Shown in pieces: positions 1 through 8,427 of a DNA stretch of 41,100 nt. Where the stretch lies: the NCBI GenBank assembly GCA_015063725.1, contig SVTP01000021.1, positions 1-41,100 of the forward strand. Reading direction: 5' to 3'. The translations under genes were made by a program, and so were the position numbers. This DNA comes from Oscillospiraceae bacterium. Its GTDB lineage: Bacteria > Bacillota > Clostridia > Oscillospirales > CAG-272. A model generated the notes under the pieces. That model saw only the letters and a list, made by a program, of their open reading frames with translations. It searched no databases and had not been told where the DNA came from. Every line of letters begins with the position of its first letter. The first letter of the stretch is position 1.

Positions 1-57
1 TCCAAATATGTTTTTTAGTTTTGACTGGCAGGTCTCTTCTATTATAACATATTTGGA
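1..57 (-). promoter_or_regulatory. Promoter region with 12-bp inverted repeat
   Basis: Positions 1-12 and 46-57 form a perfect 12-bp inverted repeat (TCCAAATATGTT / AACATATTTGGA). Read on the minus strand, positions 46-41 are TATAAT preceded by TG one base upstream, an extended -10 element. This would start a leftward transcript for a gene just outside the window. One arm abuts the -10 and the other lies in the transcribed leader, so the repeat could be an operator. A weaker plus-strand promoter is also readable (TTGACT 21-26, 16-bp spacer, TATAAC 43-48). Which direction is used cannot be decided here. Confidence 0.45.
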
Positions 58-87
58 GGATTTCCTCTCACCGGTTAACCTCTTTTG

Positions 88-118
88 AACCCCGCCACTA
101 TGGCGGGGTTTTCGTTTT
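88..118 (+). terminator. Intrinsic terminator-like hairpin
   Basis: A 10-bp perfect stem (AACCCCGCCA / TGGCGGGGTT) with a 3-nt loop is followed on the plus strand by a T-rich tail. It would end a rightward transcript, for example a short RNA from the weak plus-strand promoter near 21-48, or a gene entering from the left. No reading frame precedes it in the window. Confidence 0.55.
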
Positions 119-122
119 GCAA

Positions 123-156
123 AAAAGAGGTCTTGGCATATGCCAAGACCTCTTTT
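123..156. terminator. 34-bp perfect palindrome, terminator-like
   Basis: Positions 123-156 are a perfect 34-bp palindrome centred on GGCATATGCC, with four A at one end and four T at the other. It can fold on either strand and resembles a bidirectional terminator, although a perfect palindrome has no unpaired loop beyond the few central bases. It sits between two other terminator hairpins. Confidence 0.5.
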
Positions 157-171
157 GATATTTGTAAAAAC

Positions 172-197
172 AAAAAAGCCGCTTATGCGGCTTTTTT
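172..197 (-). terminator. secG terminator
   Basis: An 11-bp stem with a 4-nt loop (AAAAAAGCCGC / GCGGCTTTTTT) lies 16 bp past the secG stop. On the minus strand it ends in a run of six T followed by another T-rich stretch, a canonical Rho-independent terminator. Confidence 0.8.
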
Positions 198-213
198 GTT
201 TCTGCGGTTCTGA

Positions 214-447
214 TTAGTTGGTAACGATAACCAAAGCAATTGTAACAAGAACAACCAGAATGGAAACAACAACGGTCAGCTTGGAGAGCAGCTTATCGAT
301 AGAAGTGCCCTTTGTTTTGCCGAAGAAGGTTTCTGCGCCACCGGCAATGGTACCGGAGAGGCGGCTGTCCTTTGCGGATTGGAAAAGAACCATAAGCGTA
401 AGCGCTACGGATAAAACGATCAGTACGATACCCAAAGCGAGTTCCAT
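214..447 (-). CDS. secG: Preprotein translocase subunit SecG
   Basis: This is the small accessory subunit of the SecYEG protein-conducting channel in the cytoplasmic membrane. The 77-residue product has the family layout: a hydrophobic helix at about residues 3-22, a short cytoplasmic loop containing FQSAKDSRLSG and the Gly-rich stretch GTIAGGAETFFGK, then a second helix at about 53-75. Length matches bacterial SecG (70-80 residues in Firmicutes). The start is fixed by GGAGG placed upstream of the ATG. It has its own promoter at 511-539 and a terminator at 172-197, so it can be transcribed alone, although no terminator separates it from nnr. In many Firmicutes secG is followed by rnr and smpB. 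The minus-strand promoter at the left edge may belong to such a gene, but that is inference. Confidence 0.92.
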   Translation of the reverse strand: MELALGIVLIVLSVALTLMVLFQSAKDSRLSGTIAGGAETFFGKTKGTSIDKLLSKLTVVVSILVVLVTIALVIVTN

Positions 448-510
448 AATTTTATACCTCCAAAAAACATTTCAAGCCCATTTTGATACGAGGGCATAAT
501 CACTTTTCAT

Positions 511-539
511 ATTATAGCATAATTCTTTTGAAATTGCAA
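511..539 (-). promoter_or_regulatory. secG sigma-A promoter
   Basis: On the minus strand: TTGCAA (539-534), a 17-bp spacer, then TATAAT (516-511) with an upstream TG giving an extended -10. Transcription would begin about 60 nt before the secG ATG. The promoter lies in the gap between the nnr stop and secG. Confidence 0.75.
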
Positions 540-560
540 TAGTTTTTTACGATTTTTATC

Positions 561-2072
561 TTATTTTTTTAGATATTTTTGGGAATGTGACAAAATACGA
601 ACAGCATTTGCAAGCTCGTGAGCAGTATCGGATGCAACCATAGAAATCGCACTCCCCTTTTGTTCTGCCAATTCTCCTGCCATTCCCGCAAGATACGCAC
701 CCGATACGACAGTAAGTGCGTCGGGAGTCAAATATCCGCACAGTCCCGCCAGAACACCCGAAAGAACGTCTCCGCTCCCTGCTGTTGCCATGCCCGCAGA
801 ACCGCGGCTTGAAAGATAGGTCACCTCGCCGTCGGTCACGATGGTAGAGCAGCCCTTGAGGAGCAGGATCACGCCGTATTCCTTGGCAAAAGCTTTTGCG
901 TGTGCGATGGGATCGCTTTCGATTTCAGCAATGGAGTGTCCCGAGAGACGGGAAAACTCCATCAGGTGAGGTGTGAGGATGATGGGGGCTTTGGCATCTT
1001 TTAATAGACTTAGGTCCATAGTGGAGAGCGTGTTGAGTCCGTCGGCATCGATGATAAGCGGCTGATGCGCGTGTTGGATAAGATAAGATAGGATCTCTTG
1101 ATAAGAGTCTGATCTTCCCCACCCCATACCAATAGCAACCGATGCGTAGCGCGAGAGGATGCTATCCAAAGCATCGGGAGCGAAGGTCATTTTACCGTGC
1201 TCATCCGAGGGGATCGGCAAAAGCGTGCTCTCCAAAAGATGCGGTGCAACCGCGCCCACGATCGTGTCCGGAACGGCAAGGGTAACAACACCGCATCCTG
1301 CACGCAGAGCGGCAGCGCTCATGTTGGCAAGCTTGGCAGCACCCGCGTATTCCACGCTTCCGCCCATGACGGCAACGTAGCCGTAGTTGCCCTTGTGCGC
1401 GTAATGTTTGCGCGGTGCAAAGAGGGCTGCTACGTCTTGCTCCTCTGGCAGATAAATATCTGCCTTTGGCGTTTGGATGCCGACGTCCACTGCGGTGTGT
1501 GCCCCGATAACATCCTTGGCTTGTGCCAAAAAGTGCCCCGGCTTATAGCTTTGAATGGCTACGGTGAGGTCGGAGCGAATACAAGGCGTTCCAAGCCCGT
1601 TATCGGCATCAAGACCGCTGTTGATATCGGCGCTGATGACGATTTTTCCGCTCTTGTTGATGGCATCTATCAGCGCGGCGGTCGTCTCATCAGGAGTGCC
1701 GCGAAAGCCGATGCCAAAAATGCAATCGACGATTTGATGATAGGGTGAAAAATCAAACGAACCGCTCCAAAAGGTGTACGGGATGCCTTTTTCTTTGCAA
1801 GCTTCAAAATAGTATTGTCCATCCTCGGAGAAGCGGTCACAAAGCAGAAGAAGCTCGCAGGAAAGGTTTGCGTTTTGCATCAGCGTGGCGAGTGCATAGC
1901 CATCGCCTGCGTTATTTCCCACACCGCAAACGATGAGGGTTTTGCCAGCCCAAGCGTAGCTATCAAAAATCCCTTTTGCGGCGCGTAGCATCAACTCGCG
2001 CGAGGAAGTTCCCGCAAAAATGGTCGCACGGTCACTCTCTTGCATGGTCCTCCTATTTACGATCGGTAGCAT
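561..2072 (-). CDS. nnr: Bifunctional NAD(P)HX epimerase/dehydratase
   Basis: This enzyme repairs hydrated, inactive NADH and NADPH (NADHX, NADPHX). The N-terminal YjeF_N-type domain (about residues 1-215) epimerises the R form and carries GNNAGDGYA at about 52-60. The C-terminal ribokinase-like carbohydrate kinase domain (about 225-500) is the ADP-dependent (S)-NAD(P)HX dehydratase and carries AGSGDVLSGVLAG near residue 432. The 503-residue length is typical of the fused bacterial protein. The ATG is supported by a GGGGGAG motif about 9 nt upstream, and a consensus promoter lies at 2103-2131. It is divergent from the mecA-like gene and may read into secG, since no hairpin follows its stop. 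Identification is secure from both signature motifs. Confidence 0.93.
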   Translation of the reverse strand: MLPIVNRRTMQESDRATIFAGTSSRELMLRAAKGIFDSYAWAGKTLIVCGVGNNAGDGYALATLMQNANLSCELLLLCDRFSEDGQYYFEACKEKGIPYTFWSGSFDFSPYHQIVDCIFGIGFRGTPDETTAALIDAINKSGKIVISADINSGLDADNGLGTPCIRSDLTVAIQSYKPGHFLAQAKDVIGAHTAVDVGIQTPKADIYLPEEQDVAALFAPRKHYAHKGNYGYVAVMGGSVEYAGAAKLANMSAAALRAGCGVVTLAVPDTIVGAVAPHLLESTLLPIPSDEHGKMTFAPDALDSILSRYASVAIGMGWGRSDSYQEILSYLIQHAHQPLIIDADGLNTLSTMDLSLLKDAKAPIILTPHLMEFSRLSGHSIAEIESDPIAHAKAFAKEYGVILLLKGCSTIVTDGEVTYLSSRGSAGMATAGSGDVLSGVLAGLCGYLTPDALTVVSGAYLAGMAGELAEQKGSAISMVASDTAHELANAVRILSHSQKYLKK

Positions 2073-2102
2073 ATCACACTCCCCCTTCCTTCCTTTTTAT
2101 AT

Positions 2103-2131
2103 ATTTTATCACATTCGGGGGCATCTGTCAA
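2103..2131 (-). promoter_or_regulatory. nnr sigma-A promoter
   Basis: On the minus strand a perfect TTGACA (2131-2126), a 17-bp spacer and TAAAAT (2108-2103) lie 31 bp upstream of the nnr start codon. This is close to the sigma-A consensus. Confidence 0.82.
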
Positions 2132-2153
2132 CAAATTACCATATTTTTAGGGG

Positions 2154-2182
2154 TTCCCTTTTTGCGCTTTTGGGATTATAAT
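2154..2182 (+). promoter_or_regulatory. Candidate promoter of mecA-like gene
   Basis: A perfect TATAAT at 2177-2182 lies 41 bp before the mecA-like ATG. No good -35 hexamer is present at the right distance, so the promoter may depend on an activator or another feature. It is back to back with the nnr promoter. Confidence 0.4.
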
Positions 2183-2223
2183 GATAGTAATGAAAAATTC
2201 GATACCGAAAGGAGGGACTTTGC

Positions 2224-2838
2224 ATGGAACTGATCCGAATCAGTGACAGCAAGCTGAAGATTATGTTGACTCCTGTGGATATGCGCCAATTTGAGCTGAA
2301 CACCGACAACTTTTATGATGATGGCGAGCAGATGCACCGCTCGTTTCGACTGCTTTTGGATGAGGTAAAGCGGCAAAGCGGATTTGAGGCAGACGATCAC
2401 CGCATATCGGTGCAATACTTCCCCTCTCGCGAGGGGGGATGTGAAATGTTCATCAGCAATCTCTCAGGGGAGCGCGAGCACTCCTCTTGTGCCCTGACGC
2501 CCGCCCTTGGAATGCAGCCTGCGACGCGCACACGCGGAAGCTTTTGCCGCTCGTTTGCCTACCGCTTCGAAGGGCTTGACGAGCTGCTCTCTGTCTGCCG
2601 CAGGCTCTTGCCCATGGATTACATAAGCGCCAGCAGCGCCTGGCGAGACGACATGGGGAGATACTACCTGTTCATCAACACCTTTGCCGCCTCTCCTTTT
2701 GCCACACCCGAGGAGCTTTATTTTGTTGTGGAGTACGGCAGCGTGGAAAACGCCGCGCAGCTCCGCCTCTACCTTGCCGAGCACGGCGCCGTCGTTTGCG
2801 CCGAGGATGCCGTTGGCACGCTTGGAGCGATAGCGTAA
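2224..2838 (+). CDS. mecA: MecA-family ClpC adaptor protein
   Basis: MecA-family adaptors recruit substrates to the ClpC AAA+ unfoldase for degradation by ClpP. In Bacillus this controls competence (ComK) and, through paralogues, sporulation factors. The 204-residue protein has the family two-domain shape: an N-terminal substrate-binding part (MELIRISDSKLKIMLT, about 1-85), a variable Ser/Thr-rich linker (about 85-105), and a C-terminal ClpC-binding part (about 105-204) with ALYKY-like SAWRDDMGRYYLFIN and a terminal EHG..V..EDA stretch. Overall similarity is modest but the conserved positions are in register. The start has a strong AAAGGAGGG Shine-Dalgarno site. The gene is monocistronic, facing polC tail to tail across a shared terminator. 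The actual substrates cannot be inferred from sequence. Confidence 0.78.
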   Translation: MELIRISDSKLKIMLTPVDMRQFELNTDNFYDDGEQMHRSFRLLLDEVKRQSGFEADDHRISVQYFPSREGGCEMFISNLSGEREHSSCALTPALGMQPATRTRGSFCRSFAYRFEGLDELLSVCRRLLPMDYISASSAWRDDMGRYYLFINTFAASPFATPEELYFVVEYGSVENAAQLRLYLAEHGAVVCAEDAVGTLGAIA

Positions 2839-2845
2839 AAAGATG

Positions 2846-2876
2846 AGGACTGACTCAAGCGAGCCAGTCCTTTTTT
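2846..2876. terminator. Bidirectional terminator, mecA / polC
   Basis: An 11-bp stem with one mismatch (AGGACTGACTC / GAGCCAGTCCT) is followed by six T on the plus strand. It lies 8 bp past the mecA-like stop and 12 bp past the polC stop, and probably serves both converging genes, better on the plus strand. Confidence 0.75.
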
Positions 2877-2888
2877 CTTATTCAAAAA

Positions 2889-5800
2889 TCAAAACGTCAT
2901 CGTCATCTGGTCGGTCTCGTTGATGTTATCGAGGACACCGTTTGCGCGGAGCATTTCGATGACGGATTTGGAGATCTTTGCGCGGATCTGCAGGTCTTCT
3001 ATCGAGAAGAAGGGTTCTTCTTCGCGGGCTTTGATGATGTTTTGTGCTGCGTTTTCACCAAGTCCCGGGAGTGAGGAGAACGGCATACGGATAGCTCCGT
3101 TTTCGGGTTGGAAGATGAATGCGTGCGATTTTTCCAGATCGACGGGCAAAAAGCGAATGCCGCGTGCCATGGCTTCCAGCGTCAGCTGCCATACAGGAAC
3201 ACTGCTCTGCTCCTTTTGCGATGCCTCCTTGCCGCGCTTTTGAATATCGCGCAGGAGCGCAACCACGCTCTGTCTGCCCCCCATTGCCACCTGTGCATCA
3301 AAGCCGTTGGGGGCTACGGTGAACATGGTGCAATAAAACGCTACGGGCTGATGTACCTTGTACCAAGCCAGACGGATTGCCGACATAACGTATGCCGCCG
3401 CGTGTGCCTTGGGGAACAAATATTTGATCTTTTTACAGGATGCAATATACCACTCGGGAACGTTGTGCGCGCGCATATCGGCTTCCCACTCGGGAGTAAG
3501 TCCCTTTCCCTTACGAACCGCCTCCATGATTTTGAATGCAGTGGCGTTTTCCAGTCCGTAACGGATCATATCCAGCATGATACCGTCACGCGTACCGATA
3601 ACGCGGGAAATATCGCAAGTGCCCTCTTTGATGAGGTCCTGTGCGTTGCCAAGCCATACGTTGGTGCCGTGTGTCAGGCCCGAGATCTGCAAAAGGTCGG
3701 CAAAGTTGCGCGGCTTTGCATCGAGAAGAACCTGTTGGATAAAGGGGGTTCCCAGTTCGGGAAGTCCATACGTACCGATGGTGCAGCCCTCAATATCTTC
3801 GGGGCGGATACCGAGCGGCTTTGTGGACTCAAAGAGCTCATAAGCCGAGCGATCGTTCATGGGAACATCAAGAACAGACGTATCGGTAAAGCGCTCGAGA
3901 TACTTATATTTGGTAGGAATATCGTGCCCAAGCTCGTCGAGCTTGAGAATGGTATCGTGCAGATAGGAGAACGCAAAGTGCGTTGTGATAATATCGGAGT
4001 TGGGATCGTCTGCAGGGTGCTGAACGGGAGTAAAATCGTAAACGTCATACTGTGAGGGAACTACGATGATACCGCCCGGATGCTGACCTGTGGTCTTTTT
4101 TACGCCCACGCAATTCTTAACCAGTCGGTTCATTTCGGCGCGTGAGAGACTGATGCCCTTCTCTTCCACAAACTTGGCAACATAGCCGTATGCGGTCTTA
4201 TCGGCAAGCGTGCCGAGCGTGCCCGCACGGAACACGTGACCTTCGCCAAAGAGCTCCTCGGTGTATTTGTGGACTCTGCCTTGCACATCGCCCGAAAAGT
4301 TGAGGTCGATATCGGGGGATTTGTCGCCGTAGAAGCCAAGGAAGGTCTCAAACATAATGTCGTGACCGTCAGCCATATACTTTGTTCCGCACTTGGGGCA
4401 ATTTTTGTCGGGCAGGTCAAAACCCGATCCGACAGAGCCATCGGTAAAGAACTCATTGTGCTTGCATGCGGGGTTGGGGCAATAATAGTGCGGCGGCAAG
4501 GGGTTTACCTCGGAGATACCTGCCATAGTCGCGGCAAAGGACGAGCCTACCGAACCACGCGATCCGACAAGGTATCCTTGATCCTCACTATACTTTACCA
4601 AGCGCTGTGCGATGAGGTAGAGAACCGAGAAGCCGTTTTTGACGATGGAGTCGAGCTCACGCGCAAGACGCCCCGAAACAAGCTCGGGGAGCGGATCGCC
4701 GTACATTCTCTTGGCTCTCTCCCAGCACATATCCTGTAGCTCCTGCTCTGCCCCTTCCATCTCGGGGGTATAGTTGCCCTCGGGAATGGGGCGTACGCGC
4801 TCGATCATATCGGCAATTAGATTGGTGTTGGTAACGACCACCTCGTATGCCTTCTCTTCTCCAAGATAGGAGAACTCCGCAAGCATTTCGTCGGTGGTGC
4901 GCAGATAAATGCCGACGTCGCGGTCGAAATCCTTAAACTTCATACCAGCAAGCAAAATCTTGCGGTAGAGCTCGTCCTCCTCATTGAGGAAGTGCGCATC
5001 ACAGGTAGCACAAACGGGCTTGCCGTATTTTTCGCCAAGCTCCACAATGCGGCGGTTGAGGTTGCGCAGTCCTTCATCATCGGCAACGGTGCCCTCGGCA
5101 ATGAGGAAGCGGTTGTTGCAGATGGGTTGGATCTCGAGGTAATCGTAAAAGTTGACGATCTCCTCGATCTCGCTCTCGGGACGGTTTTCCAAAATCGCGC
5201 GGAAAAGCTCGCCTGCCTCGCAGGCAGAACCGATAATCAGTCCCTCACGGTGCTTTTCCAATGCTGTTTTGGGAATACGCGGAAAGCGGCGGTAGTAATC
5301 GAGATAGCTCATGGAAATGAGCTTGTAAAGATTCTTTAGTCCGATCTTGTTCTTGACCAAAATGATTTGGTGATAGGGCTTGAGCTTGAGCGGATCGGTC
5401 TTTTCTGCCATTTCCTGCTGCAGCATACGCCAGTCGCGCAGGTCGGATTTTTCCATAATGTCGATCATATGGAAGAAGATGTGCGCGAGCATTTCGGCGT
5501 CATCACAAGCGCGGTGGTGGTTAAAATCACCGAGGTTATAGGCATTTGCAATGGCATCAAGAGTATGCTTGTTCAGCTCGGGATTGATGTAGCGCGAAAG
5601 CGCAAGGGTGTCAAGATAGGGATTTTCAAAGGGCAAGCCCGCCTCTTTTGCAAAGTGGCGGATAAAGCCGATGTCAAAGTTTGCATTGTGCGCAATGAGG
5701 AGCGGCTGAACCTCTTTTTGGGGATCGTTGCCGACAAATTCAAAGAAGGCTGTGAGTGCCTCGTCATATTTGGGCGCGCCCTTGACCATTTCGTCGGTGA

Positions 5801-7337
5801 TACCTGTCAGCTCAACGATGTCTGCAGGAATCGGGACCTCGGGGTCAACAAAAGTGTTAAATCTGTCCAAGACCTCGCCGTTTTTGATTTTAACGGCACC
5901 GATCTCGGTAATCTTGCAGTTTTGTACCGAAAGACCTGTGGTTTCAATATCAAATACCACGCACTCGGCATGCAGATTGGGGTTATATTTGCCTGTAATA
6001 GCACCTGCGGTGTTGTTGACAAAATATGCCTCCATTCCGTAGATGACCTTGAAGTCACTTCCCTTTGCGGCTTTTTCGAGAGTGAGCATGGCATCCGGAA
6101 AAGCTTGTACGTTGCCGTGGTCGGTAATGGCAACGGCGGGCATCCCCCATTTGAAGGCTGTTTTTACAGCGGCATCGGGCGCAATCAGGGCGTCCATGGT
6201 GGACATTGTGGTATGTAGGTGCAATTCTACACGCTTCTTTTCTGCCGTATCCTTGCGACGGACCTTGGAAATTTTCGCTATATCAGTGTAGTAGAAGGTA
6301 AAATCGGGATCGGTCTTTCCCTTTCTCGTTACGTGCTTGGCATATCCGCGCATGGCAACGGCATCACCGTCATGCAGCATCTCACAAAGCGTGGTCGCCT
6401 CGTCGATATCCAGCGAATAAGAGCGATGCTCGATGGATGCGTTGCCGTCGAAGATAGCAAAGCTGACGTCAAATCGGTCACCGCCGCGGCTTTCCTCGCG
6501 TGTCATATCAAAGATCTCACCAATGATGGTAAGGTTTTTTTGCGGCTTGTCAATGGCACCGATGGGCAGCGGGCGGATCTCAAAGGGCTCGCCGTAAACG
6601 TATTCGGGCTCGCTGATGTCAAATACAGATGCACCGATGCGGCAGGTTCCCTCTCCGTATTCGGGCAGCGGAACCTCACCATAAATGGATGCGGCACGCG
6701 GCAGCATCTCCTGCTCGTCCTCACCTTGCTGAGAAAAAGTTTCAGGCGCGCGGGCAGCTTCTCTTTGATATTGAACCTCGGCGCGTGCGGCATCGCGGCT
6801 CATTTCCTGAATGCGATTTTGCACCGAGTTGTTGTAATCCATGGGATCAAAGCCCTTGATGGTGTGGAGCTTGACCTGCAGACTGACACCGTAGGTATCT
6901 CGTACCAATTTTTCCATCAAGTGAGGTGTGTCGGCACTCTCAATGAGGTTGATACCCGCATTGCCAAACGGAATGTCGATATCCAGTACATTACCGCTCA
7001 GGCGGTACTCGGCGTGATCGAAAAATCCTTTGGCAACGATACCGCGACGGTTGGTCTCCATTAAAAGATCGGGGATCTGCGAGACGTCAAAAAGTGCCGC
7101 ATTGTAAACGGGACAAATGCGGACACCGTTGAGCTCATACGCTACGCGTATCTCTTCCTCGATGCGATAAAGTTCGGCGCGCGGAATGATGCGAGGAAAC
7201 GGAGCTGTGACCTCGATGATGCGTTGCTCCTTATCGGCACGCAGAGAAATACCGCCGACGTCTGCAGAGAGCAGTACCCTTGCAGACGCATCGTCGGGAT
7301 GGTATCGATTAAAAATTTCAAGCAGATTTTTACTCAT
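2889..7337 (-). CDS. polC: DNA polymerase III alpha subunit, PolC type
   Basis: This is the replicative polymerase of low-GC Gram-positives, with built-in proofreading. Order in the 1482-residue chain: N-terminal tau-binding region; OB fold at about 268-365; first part of the PHP domain at about 370-450 (ELHLHTTMS, ITDHGNV); DEDDh 3'-5' exonuclease at about 458-630 (VVFDIETTG, AHNANFDIGF, HRACDDAEM); remaining PHP; polymerase core with SRGSVGSSF, a four-cysteine zinc site (CPNPAC, CPKCG, about 950-980) and catalytic aspartates in SPDIDLNF near 1005; then fingers and C-terminal helix-hairpin-helix. All catalytic motifs are intact, and length is close to Bacillus PolC (about 1440). Its ATG overlaps the ispG stop by 8 bp (ATGAGTAA), so the two are translationally coupled. 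It is the last gene of the operon, as in the cdsA-dxr-rseP-ispG-polC order of other Clostridia. Confidence 0.98.
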   Translation of the reverse strand: MSKNLLEIFNRYHPDDASARVLLSADVGGISLRADKEQRIIEVTAPFPRIIPRAELYRIEEEIRVAYELNGVRICPVYNAALFDVSQIPDLLMETNRRGIVAKGFFDHAEYRLSGNVLDIDIPFGNAGINLIESADTPHLMEKLVRDTYGVSLQVKLHTIKGFDPMDYNNSVQNRIQEMSRDAARAEVQYQREAARAPETFSQQGEDEQEMLPRAASIYGEVPLPEYGEGTCRIGASVFDISEPEYVYGEPFEIRPLPIGAIDKPQKNLTIIGEIFDMTREESRGGDRFDVSFAIFDGNASIEHRSYSLDIDEATTLCEMLHDGDAVAMRGYAKHVTRKGKTDPDFTFYYTDIAKISKVRRKDTAEKKRVELHLHTTMSTMDALIAPDAAVKTAFKWGMPAVAITDHGNVQAFPDAMLTLEKAAKGSDFKVIYGMEAYFVNNTAGAITGKYNPNLHAECVVFDIETTGLSVQNCKITEIGAVKIKNGEVLDRFNTFVDPEVPIPADIVELTGITDEMVKGAPKYDEALTAFFEFVGNDPQKEVQPLLIAHNANFDIGFIRHFAKEAGLPFENPYLDTLALSRYINPELNKHTLDAIANAYNLGDFNHHRACDDAEMLAHIFFHMIDIMEKSDLRDWRMLQQEMAEKTDPLKLKPYHQIILVKNKIGLKNLYKLISMSYLDYYRRFPRIPKTALEKHREGLIIGSACEAGELFRAILENRPESEIEEIVNFYDYLEIQPICNNRFLIAEGTVADDEGLRNLNRRIVELGEKYGKPVCATCDAHFLNEEDELYRKILLAGMKFKDFDRDVGIYLRTTDEMLAEFSYLGEEKAYEVVVTNTNLIADMIERVRPIPEGNYTPEMEGAEQELQDMCWERAKRMYGDPLPELVSGRLARELDSIVKNGFSVLYLIAQRLVKYSEDQGYLVGSRGSVGSSFAATMAGISEVNPLPPHYYCPNPACKHNEFFTDGSVGSGFDLPDKNCPKCGTKYMADGHDIMFETFLGFYGDKSPDIDLNFSGDVQGRVHKYTEELFGEGHVFRAGTLGTLADKTAYGYVAKFVEEKGISLSRAEMNRLVKNCVGVKKTTGQHPGGIIVVPSQYDVYDFTPVQHPADDPNSDIITTHFAFSYLHDTILKLDELGHDIPTKYKYLERFTDTSVLDVPMNDRSAYELFESTKPLGIRPEDIEGCTIGTYGLPELGTPFIQQVLLDAKPRNFADLLQISGLTHGTNVWLGNAQDLIKEGTCDISRVIGTRDGIMLDMIRYGLENATAFKIMEAVRKGKGLTPEWEADMRAHNVPEWYIASCKKIKYLFPKAHAAAYVMSAIRLAWYKVHQPVAFYCTMFTVAPNGFDAQVAMGGRQSVVALLRDIQKRGKEASQKEQSSVPVWQLTLEAMARGIRFLPVDLEKSHAFIFQPENGAIRMPFSSLPGLGENAAQNIIKAREEEPFFSIEDLQIRAKISKSVIEMLRANGVLDNINETDQMTMTF

Positions 7338-8427
7338 AACCTTTTTGTTCCTTTATGGCGCGTACCTCGCGCAAAAGTCTATCTACGATATCCCTCTCAG
7401 GGATCTTTTCAACAATTTCGCCGTGGCGGAAAAGAACTGCCTCGCCCCTGCCGCCCGCAATACCAACGTCAGCCTCTCTCGCTTCGCCGGGGCCGTTGAC
7501 AACGCAGCCCATCAGTGCGACCTTGACGGGGACGCTATCCAGCCCTTCGGCGGCGACTGCCGCTTCAAAACGTTTGACAAGGGGGATCAAGTCGATCTCG
7601 GTGCGCGCACAGGTGGGACAGCTGACAATATCCATGCCGCTCTGCCCTTCAATGCCGAGCGCTTGCAAGATCTTACGTGCGGCGGCAATTTCATGGATGG
7701 GATCATCGGTCAGGGAGACACGAATGGTGTCACCAATGCCGTCGCACAAAAGTGCGCCAATGCCTGCGGTGCTTTTGAGCAGTCCGCGCTCGCCGCCGCC
7801 TGCCTCGGTAACGCCAAGGTGCAAGGGATACTCACACTTTGCGGCAATGAGGCGGTTGGCATCGATCATATCCTTAACGGTGGATGCTTTGATGGAAATA
7901 ACGGTATCGTAAAAACCGAATTTTTCAAGCAGTGCGATATGGTAGAGCGCGCTCTCGCAGAGTGCCTCGGGCGTGGGAGAGCCGTATTTTTTGAGAATAT
8001 GCTTTTCCAGCGAGCCTGCATTCACGCCCACGCGAATAGGAATGTGCCGCTCGCGGCAAGCATCGCAGACTGCCTTGATGCGATCCTCGTCCCCGATGTT
8101 GCCGGGGTTGATGCGGATCTTATCAAAGCCAAGCTCGGCACAGCGTAAAGCGATGCGGTAGTCAAAATGAATGTCGGCTACGATGGGGATATTGATACCC
8201 GCCTCTTTGAGCTTCCAAACGGTGTATGCCGCCTCCTCTGTGGGAACAGACAGGCGCACAACATCACACCCCACGCGCTCCAGTCGGCGCACTTGCTCCA
8301 AGGTTCGTGCGGCATCAACGGTGGGGGTGTTGGTCATAGATTGAATGGCAATGGGGGCTCTTGCACCTATGCGGCACTGCCCCACTGCAACACTCCTTGT
8401 TTTTCTTCTGATATCGTTATATCTCAT
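7330..8427 (-). CDS. ispG: 4-hydroxy-3-methylbut-2-enyl-diphosphate synthase
   Basis: IspG (GcpE) performs the penultimate step of the MEP isoprenoid pathway, reducing 2-C-methylerythritol 2,4-cyclodiphosphate to HMBPP with a [4Fe-4S] cluster. The 365-residue protein has an N-terminal TIM barrel (PIAIQSMTNTPT near residue 25) and a C-terminal cluster domain with three cysteine ligands at about 270, 273 (CPTC) and 308 (GCVVNGPGE), plus the fourth ligand Glu at about 315. This is the short bacterial form. Its ATG overlaps the rseP stop (ATGA), and its own stop overlaps the polC start. Together with dxr in the same run it shows that the organism makes isoprenoids by the MEP route, which feeds UppS encoded upstream. 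Confidence 0.97.
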   Translation of the reverse strand: MRYNDIRRKTRSVAVGQCRIGARAPIAIQSMTNTPTVDAARTLEQVRRLERVGCDVVRLSVPTEEAAYTVWKLKEAGINIPIVADIHFDYRIALRCAELGFDKIRINPGNIGDEDRIKAVCDACRERHIPIRVGVNAGSLEKHILKKYGSPTPEALCESALYHIALLEKFGFYDTVISIKASTVKDMIDANRLIAAKCEYPLHLGVTEAGGGERGLLKSTAGIGALLCDGIGDTIRVSLTDDPIHEIAAARKILQALGIEGQSGMDIVSCPTCARTEIDLIPLVKRFEAAVAAEGLDSVPVKVALMGCVVNGPGEAREADVGIAGGRGEAVLFRHGEIVEKIPERDIVDRLLREVRAIKEQKGYE

